Shown here in pieces: positions 36,856 through 49,236 of a DNA stretch of 64,000 nucleotides. The DNA is from Cellvibrio sp. pealriver (lineage in GTDB: Bacteria > Pseudomonadota > Gammaproteobacteria > Pseudomonadales > Cellvibrionaceae). Position 1 is the stretch's first letter, and each line of letters begins with the position of its first letter. The stretch lies in NCBI RefSeq assembly GCF_001183545.1, contig NZ_KQ236688.1, forward strand, positions 1,703,149 through 1,767,148. Reading direction: 5' to 3'. The notes beneath the pieces are model-generated. The model did no database searches. It saw only the letters and a list, made by a program, of their open reading frames with translations, and had not been told where the DNA came from. A program made the position numbers and the translations under genes.

Positions 36856-38022
36856 TTATTGGTTCGCCGCCGCTGCAACCACTTTCTTGGCAGCACCAGT
36901 CAAGTCGGTATCGGCAATAATGTTCAGGCCGCTTTCGCCCAACACTTTTGCACCCAATTCAGCATTGTTACCTTGCAGACGAACAACAACAGGTACTTTC
37001 ACGCCTACTTCTTTAACCGCACCGATTACGCCTTCTGCGATCATGTCGCAACGTACGATACCGCCGAAGATGTTGATGAATACAGCTTTCACTGCATCGT
37101 CAGACAGAATGATTTTGAACGCTTCCACTACGCGCTCTTTGGTCGCACCACCGCCTACGTCGAGGAAGTTAGCAGGTTGGCCACCGTGCAGCTTAACGAT
37201 GTCCATAGTGCCCATCGCCAAACCAGCGCCGTTTACCATACAACCGATATCGCCACCGAGTGCAACGTAGTTCAATTCCCAAGCAGCAGCGTGAGCTTCA
37301 CGTGGATCTTCTTGTGATGGATCTTGCAATGCTTTCAATTCTGGGTGACGGTACAGGGCGTTACCATCTACAACCAGTTTTGCATCCAGACAATGCAGGT
37401 TACCTTCTGGAGTAATTACCAGTGGGTTAACTTCAACCAGTGCCAGATCTTTCTCTTTAAACAGTTTTGCCAGGTTTACAAAGATGTTTACGAATTGATT
37501 GATTTGCTTGCCTTCCAGGCCCAGTTTGAAGGCCAACTCACGACCTTGGTAAGGTTGTGCTCCAACCAACGGGTCAATAGTCGCTTTCAGAATTTTTTCT
37601 GGCGTTTCGTGGGCAACTTTTTCAATCTCAACGCCACCTTCAGTCGATGCCATAAACACGATACGACGTGAGGAACGATCTACCACTGCACCCAAATAAA
37701 GCTCTTTAGCAATATCAGTGCAGGTTTCAACCAAAATACGGCTTACCGGTTGGCCTTTTTCATCCGTCTGGTAGGTCACCAAATTCTTGCCCAACCATTT
37801 TTCAGCAAAGGCTTTGATTTCTTCTTTGGTTTTTACCAATTTCACACCGCCCGCTTTACCGCGGCCACCGGCGTGAACTTGCGCCTTCACAACAAACTCT
37901 GAAGCGCCTAATTGATCAGCGGCAGCAACAGCTTCTTCAACAGTTGCGGCAGCAATGCCTTTAGATACAGGCAAACCATATTGGGCAAACAGTTGCTTAC
38001 CCTGATACTCGTGCAAATTCAT
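36856..38022 (-). CDS. sucC: Succinyl-CoA synthetase, beta subunit
   Basis: A 388-residue ATP-grasp subunit giving nucleotide specificity and succinate binding. Seen: [22 protein letters not shown] at the start, [39 protein letters not shown] and [15 protein letters not shown] near the C-terminus. It pairs with sucD immediately downstream and lies about 120 bases after lpd. Confidence 0.98.
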   Translation of the reverse strand: MNLHEYQGKQLFAQYGLPVSKGIAAATVEEAVAAADQLGASEFVVKAQVHAGGRGKAGGVKLVKTKEEIKAFAEKWLGKNLVTYQTDEKGQPVSRILVETCTDIAKELYLGAVVDRSSRRIVFMASTEGGVEIEKVAHETPEKILKATIDPLVGAQPYQGRELAFKLGLEGKQINQFVNIFVNLAKLFKEKDLALVEVNPLVITPEGNLHCLDAKLVVDGNALYRHPELKALQDPSQEDPREAHAAAWELNYVALGGDIGCMVNGAGLAMGTMDIVKLHGGQPANFLDVGGGATKERVVEAFKIILSDDAVKAVFINIFGGIVRCDMIAEGVIGAVKEVGVKVPVVVRLQGNNAELGAKVLGESGLNIIADTDLTGAAKKVVAAAANQ

Positions 38023-38088
38023 GGTGTAGTTCCATTTGACGATGGTTGGTCAAGCGACTTAGAACACTTACCAACTTGGGTTATCGAT

Positions 38089-38115
38089 GGAGGTAAACCT
38101 TATGAGTTTACCTCC
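38089..38115. promoter_or_regulatory. Inverted repeat between lpd and sucC
   Basis: GGAGGTAAAC and GTTTACCTCC form a perfect 10-bp stem around a seven-base loop. In the direction of transcription (minus) no T-run follows, so it is unlikely to be a terminator. It could be an mRNA processing or stability element that sets SucCD level apart from Lpd, or an operator. Confidence 0.5.
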
Positions 38116-38144
38116 GCCTAAAAAACGAGGACTCTATGGTTCTC

Positions 38145-39599
<1,455 letters not shown>

Positions 39600-39648
39600 T
39601 TATTAACAGTCGGTTACAACCTTGTGAGCAGTAACCCTTTACATGAAA

Positions 39649-39676
39649 AAACGCCCCTGGGTTGCCAGGAGCGTTT
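39649..39676 (-). terminator. Terminator-like hairpin between sucB and lpd
   Basis: On the minus strand AAACGCTCCTGG pairs with CCAGGGGCGTTT (one U-G pair), followed by a T-run. It would reduce readthrough from sucAB into lpd-sucCD, giving lpd lower or independent expression. Confidence 0.7.
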
Positions 39677-39687
39677 CAATACAACAC

Positions 39688-40881
39688 TTAGATCTCAAGC
39701 AAAATGCGGGCTGGATCTTCAAGCAAGTCTTTGATCGTTACCAAGAATTGAACGGCTTCTTTACCATCCAACAGACGATGATCATAAGAGAGTGCCAAGT
39801 ACATCATTGGCAGAATTTCTACTTTTCCATTCACTGCCATTGGACGCTCTTGAATTTTGTGCATACCCAAAATGGCTGACTGCGGCAAATTCAAGATTGG
39901 TGTAGACAACAGTGAGCCGAACACACCACCGTTAGTGATAGTGAAGGTACCGCCTGACATTTCTTCAATACCGAGCTTGCCATCACGTGCACGCAAACCA
40001 AAATCGCGAATGGTGTTTTCGATTGTTGCCAAGCTCATATTTTCCGCATTGCGCAATACCGGAACCACCAGACCTTTATCAGTAGATACAGCTACGCCGA
40101 TATCCTGATAACCGTGGTACACGATATCGTTGTTATCGATAGAAGCGTTAACCGCCGGGAAACGACGCAAAGCTTCGGCAGCCGCTTTTACGAAGAAACT
40201 CATAAAGCCCAGACGTGAGCCGTTATGAGTTTTCTCAAATTGGTCTTTGTACTTTGCACGCAGCGCCATGACCGGAGCCATGTTTACTTCGTTAAAAGTG
40301 GTGAGCATTGCCGTAGTGTTGGACGCTTCAAGCAGACGCTCGGCGATACGCTTACGCAGACGAGTCATAGGTACACGTTTTTCAACGCGATCACCAACTG
40401 CTTCAATCGTTGTAACTGGCGCTACAGCAGCAGGAGTAGACGCCGGAGTTGATTTAAGGTGGTTGGCAACATCTTCTTTCAAAACACGTCCATCTTTTCC
40501 AGAGCCAGAAACAGACGCTGTGTTTACATTATTTTCTTCAGCTAATTTACGCGCAGCTGGATTTACCGCAGCCGTTTTGGTTGCTTGGGCAACAGCAGGA
40601 GCAGCAACGGATGCACTTGCCGCAGGAGCGCTAGTCGCAACAGCGCCTTCAACAAATTTAGCAATAACTTCATTGCTCAATACTGTTTCACCTTCGCCTT
40701 TCAGAATTTCAGCGATGCTGCCGTCAGCTGGCGCAACTACTTCCAATACAACTTTGTCAGTTTCAATATCAACAATCAGTTCATCGCGCTTGACAGCTTC
40801 ACCTGGTTTTTTGTGCCAGGTTGCTACCGTGCCATCTGCAACGGATTCAGGGAATGTAGGGGCTTTGATTTCGATACTCAT
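39688..40881 (-). CDS. sucB: 2-Oxoglutarate dehydrogenase E2 (dihydrolipoyl succinyltransferase)
   Basis: A 397-residue E2 with a single N-terminal lipoyl domain (lipoyl Lys43 in [10 protein letters not shown]), an Ala/Pro/Val-rich linker, a peripheral subunit-binding domain ([24 protein letters not shown]) and the catalytic domain ending in [16 protein letters not shown], where the His is catalytic. It forms the core of the complex and transfers succinyl to CoA. It starts 59 bases after sucA. Confidence 0.97.
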   Translation of the reverse strand: MSIEIKAPTFPESVADGTVATWHKKPGEAVKRDELIVDIETDKVVLEVVAPADGSIAEILKGEGETVLSNEVIAKFVEGAVATSAPAASASVAAPAVAQATKTAAVNPAARKLAEENNVNTASVSGSGKDGRVLKEDVANHLKSTPASTPAAVAPVTTIEAVGDRVEKRVPMTRLRKRIAERLLEASNTTAMLTTFNEVNMAPVMALRAKYKDQFEKTHNGSRLGFMSFFVKAAAEALRRFPAVNASIDNNDIVYHGYQDIGVAVSTDKGLVVPVLRNAENMSLATIENTIRDFGLRARDGKLGIEEMSGGTFTITNGGVFGSLLSTPILNLPQSAILGMHKIQERPMAVNGKVEILPMMYLALSYDHRLLDGKEAVQFLVTIKDLLEDPARILLEI

Positions 40882-40940
40882 GCTATTCCATCTCTCTGTA
40901 GCGCTAGGATTATTTGATAAACTCAGTCAGTGAAAAGCTC

Positions 40941-43769
40941 TCAAATTGTGAGAGCTTTGTTTACAAAACGTTTCTCTTCTTCAATATGCGCAGACATGTA
41001 ACCACCTGCTGGTGCCGCAGATGCATCACGCCCTACATAATCAAGATACATGGTCTTTCCGTACACATCCGCAACAACATGACGCATATGATGCTGGCTG
41101 CTATACCAGGCACCTTGGTTCATCGGCTCTTCCTGACACCAGAAAATATCTTTGATGTTTTTGAATGGTGCGAGCGCGGCTTTCAATTCTGCCTCAGGGA
41201 AGGGATACAGCTGCTCCAGACGAATCAACGCGATATTATCCAGATTGCGAACAGTGCGCTCTTTCAACAAGGTATAGTAAACCTTGCCACTGCATAAAAT
41301 AACGCGCTGCACTTTTGCTGAATCAACACTCGTATCGGTGATCACATTCTGGAAGCTACCATTCGCCAGCTCTTCCAAAGTTGATGTCGCCAATTCATGA
41401 CGCAATAAAGATTTCGGACTCATCACAATCAATGGACGACGCATCGGACGAATCGCTTGACGACGCAACATATGGAAAACTTGCGCCGGAGTTGAAGGCA
41501 CGCAAACCTGAATATTGTGCTCAGCACACAACTGCATAAAACGCTCTAAACGTGCCGATGAGTGTTCAGGCCCCTGCCCTTCATAACCGTGTGGCAACAA
41601 CATGGTCAAACCGCAGAGACGGCCCCATTTATGCTCGCCGGAAGTGATGAACTGATCTATAACCACTTGCGCACCGTTAGCAAAATCGCCAAATTGCGCC
41701 TCCCAGATCACCAAACCTTTTGGAGCGGTAGTGGCGTAGCCGTATTCAAATGCAAGAACCGCTTCTTCTGATAAGTAGGAATCATAAAGATCAAAATCTA
41801 CGGCGGTGTTGATATTCTTTAAAGGTGTAGCGGAGCTACCATCTTTTTGGCTGTGCACAACAGCATGACGATGCGAGAAAGTACCGCGACCAACATCTTG
41901 ACCGGTCATACGAACAGAATATCCTTGCTCAAGCAAAGTAGCGTAAGCCAAGGTTTCAGCCATGCCCCAGTTAAGTGGTAATGCACCAGCAGCCATTTTG
42001 CGGCGATCTTCGTACACTTTTTCAACTTGTTTCTGCACCACTATGCCTTCGGGAATAGCTAACATTTTACTGGCAACAGTTTGCAAGGTTTTTAAATCAA
42101 TGCCTGTTTCAGCAGGTGTCAACCAATCATGACCAATATAAGGTGACCAATCAACGAACAAACTGCGATCTGGCTCGCTTACCAAACCACTGGCAACATG
42201 CTCACCACGATCCAGTGCTGCACGATAATTCGTGGTCAAGTCATCTGCTGCTGCTTGGGTTAACAGATTTTCTGCAACCAGTTTTTCTGCGTAAAGTGTG
42301 CGAGTAGTTTTGAGTGCACGAATGACTTGGTACATCAAAGGCTGGGTTGCTGAAGGCTCATCAGTTTCATTGTGCCCGCGACGACGGTAGCAAACCAAAT
42401 CAATAACTACGTCCTTCTTAAATTCATAACGGTAATCAACTGCCAACTGGGCTACAAATAACACTGCCTCAGGGTCGTCGCCATTCACATGGAAAATTGG
42501 GCATTCGATCATCTTTGCAACATCGGTACAGTATTCTGTAGAGCGCGCATCTTCACGCTTGTTGGTAGTAAAACCAACCTGATTGTTGATCACGATATGC
42601 AGAGTACCACCGGTGCCGTAAGCGCGAGTCTGGGACATCTGGAATGTCTCCATGACCACACCTTGACCTGCAAAAGCAGCGTCACCATGAACCACTATAG
42701 GAACTACTTTTGCACCGGTTTTGTCATTGCGACGATCCTGACGCGCACGCACAGAACCCTCAACTACCGGAGAAACAATTTCAAGATGAGACGGGTTAAA
42801 AGCCATCGCCATGTGTAATTCGCCACCGGGAGTCATCACATTGGACGAAAAACCTGAGTGATACTTCACGTCGCCTGATGTATTCAGTGAACGTTTGCCG
42901 TCGAATTCGGCAAATAATTCCGCGGGGTTTTTACCGAACACATTGATCAATGTATTCAAGCGTCCACGGTGCGCCATACCCAATACGATTTCTTTTGCAC
43001 CATAGGTACCGGCGCGCTTGACTAACGCATCAACTAGCGGAATGAAACTTTCACCACCCTCCAGACCAAAACGCTTGGTGCCTGGATATTTACTATCAAG
43101 ATGACGCTCAAGACCTTCAGCAGCTGTTAAACGTTCCAACAATGCCAAACGTTGTTCTTTGGTAAACTCAGGGTTTGAGCGAACACTCTCAAGACGTTGT
43201 TGCAACCATTGTTTTTCCGCCAATGGCGTAATATGCATAATTTCAGCGCCGATATGACCGCAATAGGTTTTCTCTAGCGCATCAATTATTTCACGCAGGG
43301 TTGCTTGCTCTTTACCGATAAATAAAGTGCCGCTGCTGAATACAGTATCAAGATCTGCATTGGTTAAACCATGAAATTGCAAATCCAAATCAGCAACAGG
43401 TTCGCGCACCATTAATCCCAGTGGATCGAGCTGTGCTTTTTGGTGGCCGCGGAAACGATATGAGCTAATTAATTGCAGAACTTTAATTTGTTTTTGTTCG
43501 TGCTCTGCACTCACTGAGCCATTGGCAACAGTCACGGTACGAACGCGGGACTTACCCAATTGTTCAAATTGTGCGCGAATGACCGAATGGGGAGTGTCTT
43601 GAGTCAGTACACCATTAACACGTGGCAACTGATCGAAGTAGTTACGCCATTCTTCAGGAACGGCATTAGGATTGTGTAAATACGTGTCGTAGAGCTCTTC
43701 GACGTAAGCAGCGTTCCCACCGGAAATATGAGACGTACTCCAAAATTGCTCCATAATGCTGTCTTGCAT
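40941..43769 (-). CDS. sucA: 2-Oxoglutarate dehydrogenase E1
   Basis: A 942-residue thiamine-diphosphate enzyme that decarboxylates 2-oxoglutarate. Visible are MEQFWSTSHISGGNAAYVEELYDTYL at the start, GMAHRGRLNTLINV, the TPP motif GDAAFAGQGVVMETFQMS, and PLIVMSPKSLLRHE and FWCQEEPMNQGAW near the C-terminus. The ATG at 43769 is chosen because AAGGTGG lies a few bases upstream; a longer frame to 43811 lacks one and adds a polar leader. It begins the suc operon, about 200 bases after sdhB. Confidence 0.96.
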   Translation of the reverse strand: MQDSIMEQFWSTSHISGGNAAYVEELYDTYLHNPNAVPEEWRNYFDQLPRVNGVLTQDTPHSVIRAQFEQLGKSRVRTVTVANGSVSAEHEQKQIKVLQLISSYRFRGHQKAQLDPLGLMVREPVADLDLQFHGLTNADLDTVFSSGTLFIGKEQATLREIIDALEKTYCGHIGAEIMHITPLAEKQWLQQRLESVRSNPEFTKEQRLALLERLTAAEGLERHLDSKYPGTKRFGLEGGESFIPLVDALVKRAGTYGAKEIVLGMAHRGRLNTLINVFGKNPAELFAEFDGKRSLNTSGDVKYHSGFSSNVMTPGGELHMAMAFNPSHLEIVSPVVEGSVRARQDRRNDKTGAKVVPIVVHGDAAFAGQGVVMETFQMSQTRAYGTGGTLHIVINNQVGFTTNKREDARSTEYCTDVAKMIECPIFHVNGDDPEAVLFVAQLAVDYRYEFKKDVVIDLVCYRRRGHNETDEPSATQPLMYQVIRALKTTRTLYAEKLVAENLLTQAAADDLTTNYRAALDRGEHVASGLVSEPDRSLFVDWSPYIGHDWLTPAETGIDLKTLQTVASKMLAIPEGIVVQKQVEKVYEDRRKMAAGALPLNWGMAETLAYATLLEQGYSVRMTGQDVGRGTFSHRHAVVHSQKDGSSATPLKNINTAVDFDLYDSYLSEEAVLAFEYGYATTAPKGLVIWEAQFGDFANGAQVVIDQFITSGEHKWGRLCGLTMLLPHGYEGQGPEHSSARLERFMQLCAEHNIQVCVPSTPAQVFHMLRRQAIRPMRRPLIVMSPKSLLRHELATSTLEELANGSFQNVITDTSVDSAKVQRVILCSGKVYYTLLKERTVRNLDNIALIRLEQLYPFPEAELKAALAPFKNIKDIFWCQEEPMNQGAWYSSQHHMRHVVADVYGKTMYLDYVGRDASAAPAGGYMSAHIEEEKRFVNKALTI

Positions 43770-43961
43770 TCCACCCACCTTAATCTTTGGGGACTTGTCC
43801 CCTGCTATCAACTAGCGGTTAGCTACCAAACGCTTTCAACTTGTGATTAAAAGCGCCGCTTTTAAGTCGCTATCACCCAAGGCGACAACGGACAGTTTTG
43901 ATTTAACAATCGCAAATTGCTCATCAAATCATCAAATTTTTGCCTGCTTCAGATACGCAAA

Positions 43962-43982
43962 AGCGCCACCTTAGGTAGCGCT
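43962..43982 (-). terminator. Terminator overlapping the sdhB stop codon
   Basis: On the minus strand AGCGCTACC pairs with GGTGGCGCT (one U-G pair) around a TAA loop, followed by TTTTGCG. The loop is the sdhB stop codon itself, so a ribosome finishing sdhB would cover the hairpin. Confidence 0.65.
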
Positions 43983-44675
43983 CTGTAATAACATGTTGCG
44001 TATATGGCCAATTGCTCGTGTCGGGTTCAACCCTTTGGGGCAAACCGCCACACAGTTTTGGATACCATGACAACGGAACACACTGAAAGGGTCATCCAGA
44101 TTGGCCAATCGTTTCTGGGTCGCCAGATCACGACTATCTGCAAGGAAACGGTAAGCCTGCAACAAACCAGCAGGACCAATAAACTTATCAGGATTCCACC
44201 AGAAAGAAGGACAGCTGGTTGAGCAACAGGCGCAAAGTATACACTCATAAAGGCCATCAAGCTTCTCGCGATCTTCAGGAGATTGCAAACGCTCGATTGC
44301 CGGTGCGGGCGTATCGTTCTGCAGGTAAGGCTCAATTTTCTTGTACTGATCATAGAACTGGGTCATATCGACAACCAGATCGCGGATCACTGGTAAACCA
44401 GGTAGCGGGCGCAAAATCAGCGTGTTATTTTTCACGCATTCAGAAATTGGCTTGATGCAAGCCAATCCATTTTTACCATTGATGTTCATTCCGTCTGAAC
44501 CACACACACCTTCTCGGCATGAACGACGATAAGCCAAAGACTGATCTTGCGCTTTCAATAACTCAAGGACATCGAGCACCATCAGGTCTTTACCCTGGGT
44601 ATCGATCTCATATTCTTTCATGTAAGGCGCATTATCAGTTTCTGGGTTGTAGCGATAGACTTGTACTTTCAACAT
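43971..44675 (-). CDS. sdhB: Succinate dehydrogenase iron-sulfur subunit
   Basis: A 234-residue subunit carrying three iron-sulfur clusters. The [2Fe-2S] ligands are in CREGVCGSDGMNINGKNGLAC, the [4Fe-4S] ligands start in CILCACCSTSCPSFWW and the [3Fe-4S] site in CHGIQNCVAVCPKGLNP. It passes electrons from the flavin of SdhA to quinone at SdhCD. It starts 18 bases after sdhA and ends the sdh operon. Confidence 0.98.
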   Translation of the reverse strand: MLKVQVYRYNPETDNAPYMKEYEIDTQGKDLMVLDVLELLKAQDQSLAYRRSCREGVCGSDGMNINGKNGLACIKPISECVKNNTLILRPLPGLPVIRDLVVDMTQFYDQYKKIEPYLQNDTPAPAIERLQSPEDREKLDGLYECILCACCSTSCPSFWWNPDKFIGPAGLLQAYRFLADSRDLATQKRLANLDDPFSVFRCHGIQNCVAVCPKGLNPTRAIGHIRNMLLQSAT

Positions 44676-44693
44676 GATTCCTACTCCCGATGA

Positions 44694-46466
44694 TTAGTAA
44701 GTGCGTTTTTTGGGTTGGAAAGCTTCCATAGTGCGCGGTTTGAAGTTCACCGCACGCTTGCCAACGCGCTTTTCGCCGGGGAAATACATGGAGTGACACA
44801 ACCAATTGGCATCGTCACGGTCTTCAAAATCTTCACGGGCATGAGCACCGCGAGACTCTTTACGCTCTTCTGCCGCAATTGCGGTTGCTTCAGCGACTTC
44901 GAGCAAGTTTTGCAATTCCAATGCTTCAATACGCGCCGTGTTGAAGGCGTTGCTCTTATCGGTGATCGCCACATTTTCGATGCGCTTGCGCAATTCAGCC
45001 AGCTGCTGGATACCCTTCTGCATAAACTCACCTTTACGGAATACACCGAAGTAGTTCTGCATGATGGTTTGTAGCTCTTTGCGCAGAACAGCCGCACTTT
45101 CACCACTGCTAGAGCTGTTGATCTTATTCAAACGCCCCATAGCTCTATCAATATCAGCCTGGGTTGCATCGCGATGCTCGATACCTTCACGTAGCGCTTT
45201 TTCAATATACAAACCCGCCGCGCGACCAAACACCACAAGATCCAGCAGTGAGTTACCACCGAGTCGGTTAGCGCCATGAACAGATACACAAGCCACTTCG
45301 CCGCACGCAAACAAACCATCGATGACAACATCGTTGCCATTTGCATCGACAGTCAGTGCTTGGCCATTCACGTTAGTCGGAATTCCACCCATCATGTAGT
45401 GACAGGTTGGAACCACTGGAATTGGGGCATAGACAGGGTCAACGTGAGCGAAGGTACGCGATAACTCACAAATGCCTGGCAACTTGCTTTCGAGAACTTC
45501 TTCACCAAGGTGATCAAGCTTCAATAAAACGTGGTCTTTATTAGGACCAACACCGCGACCAGCAATAATTTCCTGAATCATGGAACGTGCAACTACATCG
45601 CGACCCGCAAGATCTTTTGCGTTGGGAGCGTAACGCTCCATGAAGCGCTCACCTTCAGAGTTGATCAGATAACCACCTTCTCCGCGGCAACCTTCGGTGA
45701 CCAATACACCAGCACCGGCGATACCAGTTGGATGGAACTGCCACATCTCAATGTCTTGTACCGGGAAGCCGGCACGCAATGCCATACCAACACCATCGCC
45801 GGTATTGATATGTGCGTTTGTGGTAGAGGCATAAATGCGGCCTGCACCACCCGTTGCCAATACCGTTGCCTTGGCTTTTACGTAAACAGTTTCGCCATCT
45901 TCAATATTGATCGCGATAACACCGACAACAGCGCCATCGGCATTCTTGACCAGATCAACCGCAAACCATTCATTAAGGAATACAGTTTTATTTTTCAGGT
46001 TGCCTTGGTACAGGGTATGGAGCAAGGCGTGACCGGTGCGGTCTGCCGCTGCACAAGTGCGCGCTGCCTGGCCACCTTCACCGAAATTTTTGGATTGACC
46101 ACCAAAAGGACGCTGATAGATACGACCTTCTTCCGTACGGGAGAATGGCAAACCCATGTGTTCCAATTCAAATACAGCTTCGGGGCCGACTGAACACATG
46201 TATTCGATAGCATCCTGGTCACCGATGTAATCGGAACCTTTTACGGTGTCATACATGTGCCAACGCCAATCATCGTTTGGATCTGCACTGGCAATCGCAC
46301 AGGTGATGCCGCCCTGGGCAGACACAGTATGTGAACGAGTTGGAAATACTTTAGTGATTACAGCAGTTTTGTAACCGGATTGAGCCAGCTGCAATGCTGC
46401 ACGCATGCCAGCACCACCACCACCAATCACAATACCGTCAAAAGAAATAGTGCGTATAGTAGACAT
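44694..46466 (-). CDS. sdhA: Succinate dehydrogenase flavoprotein subunit
   Basis: A 590-residue flavoprotein oxidising succinate to fumarate. Visible are the FAD site [17 protein letters not shown], His46 in [10 protein letters not shown] (covalent FAD), [11 protein letters not shown], and [18 protein letters not shown]. The start ATG shares a base with the sdhD stop (TAATG). Confidence 0.98.
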   Translation of the reverse strand: MSTIRTISFDGIVIGGGGAGMRAALQLAQSGYKTAVITKVFPTRSHTVSAQGGITCAIASADPNDDWRWHMYDTVKGSDYIGDQDAIEYMCSVGPEAVFELEHMGLPFSRTEEGRIYQRPFGGQSKNFGEGGQAARTCAAADRTGHALLHTLYQGNLKNKTVFLNEWFAVDLVKNADGAVVGVIAINIEDGETVYVKAKATVLATGGAGRIYASTTNAHINTGDGVGMALRAGFPVQDIEMWQFHPTGIAGAGVLVTEGCRGEGGYLINSEGERFMERYAPNAKDLAGRDVVARSMIQEIIAGRGVGPNKDHVLLKLDHLGEEVLESKLPGICELSRTFAHVDPVYAPIPVVPTCHYMMGGIPTNVNGQALTVDANGNDVVIDGLFACGEVACVSVHGANRLGGNSLLDLVVFGRAAGLYIEKALREGIEHRDATQADIDRAMGRLNKINSSSSGESAAVLRKELQTIMQNYFGVFRKGEFMQKGIQQLAELRKRIENVAITDKSNAFNTARIEALELQNLLEVAEATAIAAEERKESRGAHAREDFEDRDDANWLCHSMYFPGEKRVGKRAVNFKPRTMEAFQPKKRTY

Positions 46467-46837
46467 TAGTTAATTCCCCAAATTACCTGAACACCCCAAA
46501 CAAGATAGGTGACTGCGACTGCACCCAACACTATCTGGGCGAATATACGCAGGAAAGTCGCTTTGGAGCCTAACAGGCGGGTAGTTAAATAGTCTGTAAG
46601 CACTGCCCACAAGCCGATCCATGCATGTGAAATAAAGGAAAGCAATGTTACGAGGGAAAATACGCGCATCCATAGTTGAGCATAGAGTGATTGCCACTGC
46701 TCATAAGTCAACTCAGGATTCAGGACAAGATATGCCACGATAAAAATAGTGTAAGCCGCCATCACGGCTCCGCCGACGCGCTGAATCAACCAATCATAAA
46801 GGCCGCTGCGTCCGAAACTGGTTACTGAAGTTACCAT
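46466..46837 (-). CDS. sdhD: Succinate dehydrogenase membrane anchor subunit
   Basis: A 123-residue protein with three membrane helices, binding haem b and quinone together with SdhC. The start [20 protein letters not shown] and the block [16 protein letters not shown], with a probable haem-ligand His, match E. coli SdhD. The ATG at 46837 is preferred over a TTG two codons before it. It overlaps the end of sdhC. Confidence 0.94.
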   Translation of the reverse strand: MVTSVTSFGRSGLYDWLIQRVGGAVMAAYTIFIVAYLVLNPELTYEQWQSLYAQLWMRVFSLVTLLSFISHAWIGLWAVLTDYLTTRLLGSKATFLRIFAQIVLGAVAVTYLVWGVQVIWGIN

Positions 46838-47205
46838 ACCCAAACCCCCGCCAAAACGATCAAAACAATGGCCACTGCCAGCGCAAGCTTCGCACCCATT
46901 TGACCGCCTTTCAGTGACTCACCAATGCCAAAATCCATAATTAAATGACGAATCCCCATTGCAGTGTGGTAAGCCAATGCCGCTAAAACCACCCATAAAA
47001 TAGCCTGGCAAACTGGATTGGCACCAAGATCGCGAATACTATTGAAGCCTTCTTGCGAATCCAGGCTGGCATCAAGCATCCACAAAAGGAAAGCAACGCC
47101 TGCAAAGAGAAAAATGCCAGAGATACGATGAAGAATGGAAACGTAAGCAGTGATGGGAAGTTTTATCGTAGATATATCGAGGTTGACAGGTCTTTTCTTG
47201 TTCAC
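46831..47205 (-). CDS. sdhC: Succinate dehydrogenase cytochrome b556 subunit
   Basis: A 124-residue protein with three membrane helices. NKKRPVNLDISTIKLPITAYVSILHRISGIFLF carries the Ser/Arg quinone-site region and AYHTAMGIRHLIMDFG the haem-ligand His. First gene of the sdhCDAB operon. Confidence 0.96.
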   Translation of the reverse strand: MNKKRPVNLDISTIKLPITAYVSILHRISGIFLFAGVAFLLWMLDASLDSQEGFNSIRDLGANPVCQAILWVVLAALAYHTAMGIRHLIMDFGIGESLKGGQMGAKLALAVAIVLIVLAGVWVW

Positions 47206-47313
47206 GGTCTATCTCACCTGGTTGCCCGTCGCGGGCAGGTTTAAGAATAAGCGCTTCATTTTTTATCACTCATCAGTGACACCAAACGAAACACGCCCTG
47301 CAAGTCGCGCAGC

Positions 47314-47342
47314 ATTATAGAGACTGACCTCTTGAAACACAA
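47314..47342 (-). promoter_or_regulatory. Candidate sigma-70 promoter for sdhCDAB
   Basis: On the minus strand TATAAT (47319-47314) lies 17 bases after TTGTGT (47342-47337), about 110 bases upstream of sdhC. The -10 is perfect and the -35 is partial. Confidence 0.45.
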
Positions 47343-47624
47343 ACAAAAACCCGAATCAAAACCTTCATATTTATAAGCATGAAAACGCTTTTGGATTTTT
47401 AACGAAACTTTTACGCAACACACTGATTTTAATAAAATATTTTTATGAAAACGCACTCAATGTGCGCATTTTTGTAGGCGCGCCCCAGCGAAGTGCAAGG
47501 GGTTAAATGTATTTTCCAGGCACTGATAACAACCTCATTTGCGCGACCCTGAAAATCCTGATGAAGACAAAAGAATTTGCCACGTAGATACGCCAAAAAC
47601 TTTCGCCTTAACAAACAAGTCATC

Positions 47625-47630
47625 TATAAT
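47625..47630 (+). promoter_or_regulatory. Candidate -10 element for gltA
   Basis: A perfect TATAAT lies 218 bases before the gltA ATG. No good -35 hexamer is seen at 16-18 bases, so an activator may be needed, or this is chance. Confidence 0.3.
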
Positions 47631-47847
47631 GCGGCTCGCTAACGGCAGCGTCAGCAAACCACACATAGCTGACTAGTCCATAAAAAGTAGCCGGCCCATA
47701 ACGCCACACATGTAGAAAGCAGACCCGTGATGGCTTCTCACTCAAAGAGGCTGGCCAAAACAAACTGTCTACAGTTTTATTCGATGAGCAGAGCGAAACA
47801 TGCTTCTCTCAAGCCTTAAGTCCAATCAGTAAGCACAGGAGTCAGTA

Positions 47848-49128
47848 ATGACTGACAAGAAAGCACATCTCAAGATTGATGGCATTGATACGACGATTGA
47901 ATTGCCTATTTATTCAAGCACTATCGGCCCTGATGTTATCGACGTTACCAGCATTACCAAGAATGGCTTTTTCACGTTTGACCCGGGCTTTATGTCCACC
48001 GCCTCATGCGAATCCAAAATTACGTTTATTGATGGCGATGAAGGTGTGTTACTCCACCGCGGTTATCCGATTGAACAACTTGCTGTATCCTCTGACTATA
48101 TCGAAACCTGCTACCTCCTCCTGAATGGCGAACTGCCAACCCCCGCGCAAAAAGAAGAATTCACTACTGAAGTTAAAAAGCACTCAATCGTAGACCCCTC
48201 TATCGCCGCCATCATTAAAAGCTTCAAGCGCGAATCTCATCCGATGGCGATCCTGTGCAGCGCTGTCGCAGCACTGGCTGCGGTGTACAACGATGAAATC
48301 GATATCACCAATGCTGATAGCCGCAAAGTGACCGCTTATCGCTTGATTGGCCAAATCGCCACACTTTCTGCGATGGTATATAAACACCGTAAGGGTGAAG
48401 AGTTTGTTGCGCCAGACGCCGGTCTTGATTACGCCGAAAACTTCCTGAATATGACATTCGGCACAGCTGGAAAACCATCCAATGTGAGCAAAACGATCGC
48501 CAAAGCAATGGATAGGATTTTTATCCTGCACGCCGATCACGAACAAAATGCATCGACCTCCACCGTGCGCCTGTCAGGCTCATCTGGAACCAATCCTTTT
48601 GCAGCAATTGCAGCTGGAATTTCAACATTGTGGGGCCCAGCCCATGGCGGCGCTAATGAAGCCGTATTGGAGATGCTGGAAGAAATTGGCACAGTTGACA
48701 ATATTGAAGCATGCGTTGCACGCGCCAAAGATAAAACTTCTGGTTTCCGCTTGATGGGATTTGGGCATCGCGTTTATAAAAACTTTGACCCACGCGCAAA
48801 GGTAATGAAACAAACCTGCGACGAAGTATTGTCAGAGCTGGGACTGGAAAACGAACCTTTGCTTGCGATTGCAAAACGCCTTGAGCAAATTGCATTGGAA
48901 GATCCCTATTTTATTTCCAAGAAGCTCTACCCGAACGTTGATTTCTATTCCGGGATCATCATGAAAGCCATTGGTATCCCAACAGAAATGTTCACAGTAA
49001 TTTTTGCGTTGGGACGTGCTGTTGGTTGGTACTCTCATTGGAACGAGATGGTCAGTGGTGCCTATAAAATTGGCCGCCCCCGCCAGCAATACACTGGTAG
49101 TCCAAAGCGTGACTACCCTAAAAAATAG
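47848..49128 (+). CDS. gltA: Citrate synthase
   Basis: A 426-residue type II citrate synthase, condensing oxaloacetate and acetyl-CoA. Visible are [29 protein letters not shown]-like [25 protein letters not shown] with the active-site His and [15 protein letters not shown]. An AGGAG site lies upstream of the ATG. Length and motifs fit the hexameric, NADH-inhibited Gram-negative form. It is divergent from sdhCDAB. Confidence 0.98.
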   Translation: MTDKKAHLKIDGIDTTIELPIYSSTIGPDVIDVTSITKNGFFTFDPGFMSTASCESKITFIDGDEGVLLHRGYPIEQLAVSSDYIETCYLLLNGELPTPAQKEEFTTEVKKHSIVDPSIAAIIKSFKRESHPMAILCSAVAALAAVYNDEIDITNADSRKVTAYRLIGQIATLSAMVYKHRKGEEFVAPDAGLDYAENFLNMTFGTAGKPSNVSKTIAKAMDRIFILHADHEQNASTSTVRLSGSSGTNPFAAIAAGISTLWGPAHGGANEAVLEMLEEIGTVDNIEACVARAKDKTSGFRLMGFGHRVYKNFDPRAKVMKQTCDEVLSELGLENEPLLAIAKRLEQIALEDPYFISKKLYPNVDFYSGIIMKAIGIPTEMFTVIFALGRAVGWYSHWNEMVSGAYKIGRPRQQYTGSPKRDYPKK

Positions 49129-49140
49129 TTATGCTTTTGA

Positions 49141-49180
49141 GCAATAAAAAAGGCCGCAAATTTGCGGCCTTTTTTATTGC
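49141..49180. terminator. 40-bp perfect palindromic terminator after gltA
   Basis: Twenty bases (49141-49160) are repeated exactly in inverted order at 49161-49180, forming a GC core flanked by A6 and T6 runs. It acts as a bidirectional rho-independent terminator. The IS3 target duplication begins with its last base. Confidence 0.9.
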
Positions 49181-49236
49181 GATGACTCGTCCTGAATAAA
49201 GTTGACACTTTTCTACTCTCTACTGAGGAAAGTGTT

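Larger units (their letters stand above)
47206..47847. other. Divergent control region between sdhC and gltA
   Basis: This 642-base stretch has no convincing gene. It must hold the promoters of both sdhCDAB and gltA, for which -10 candidates are visible near each side. Its middle contains a weak hairpin (CGCAC, GTGCG around 47451-47466) and AT-rich sequence. The gltA leader would be about 210 bases long if the -10 at 47625 is used, enough room for RNA-level control. Confidence 0.6.

Noticed and set aside
40247..40933. A 228-residue plus-strand frame opposite sucB
   Set aside because: It is rich in Ala, Thr and Ser, mirroring the Ala/Pro/Val linker of SucB; sucB has lipoyl and catalytic motifs, so this is a shadow.
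45531..46193. A 220-residue plus-strand frame opposite sdhA
   Set aside because: Antisense to a conserved gene, no start signal and no family pattern.
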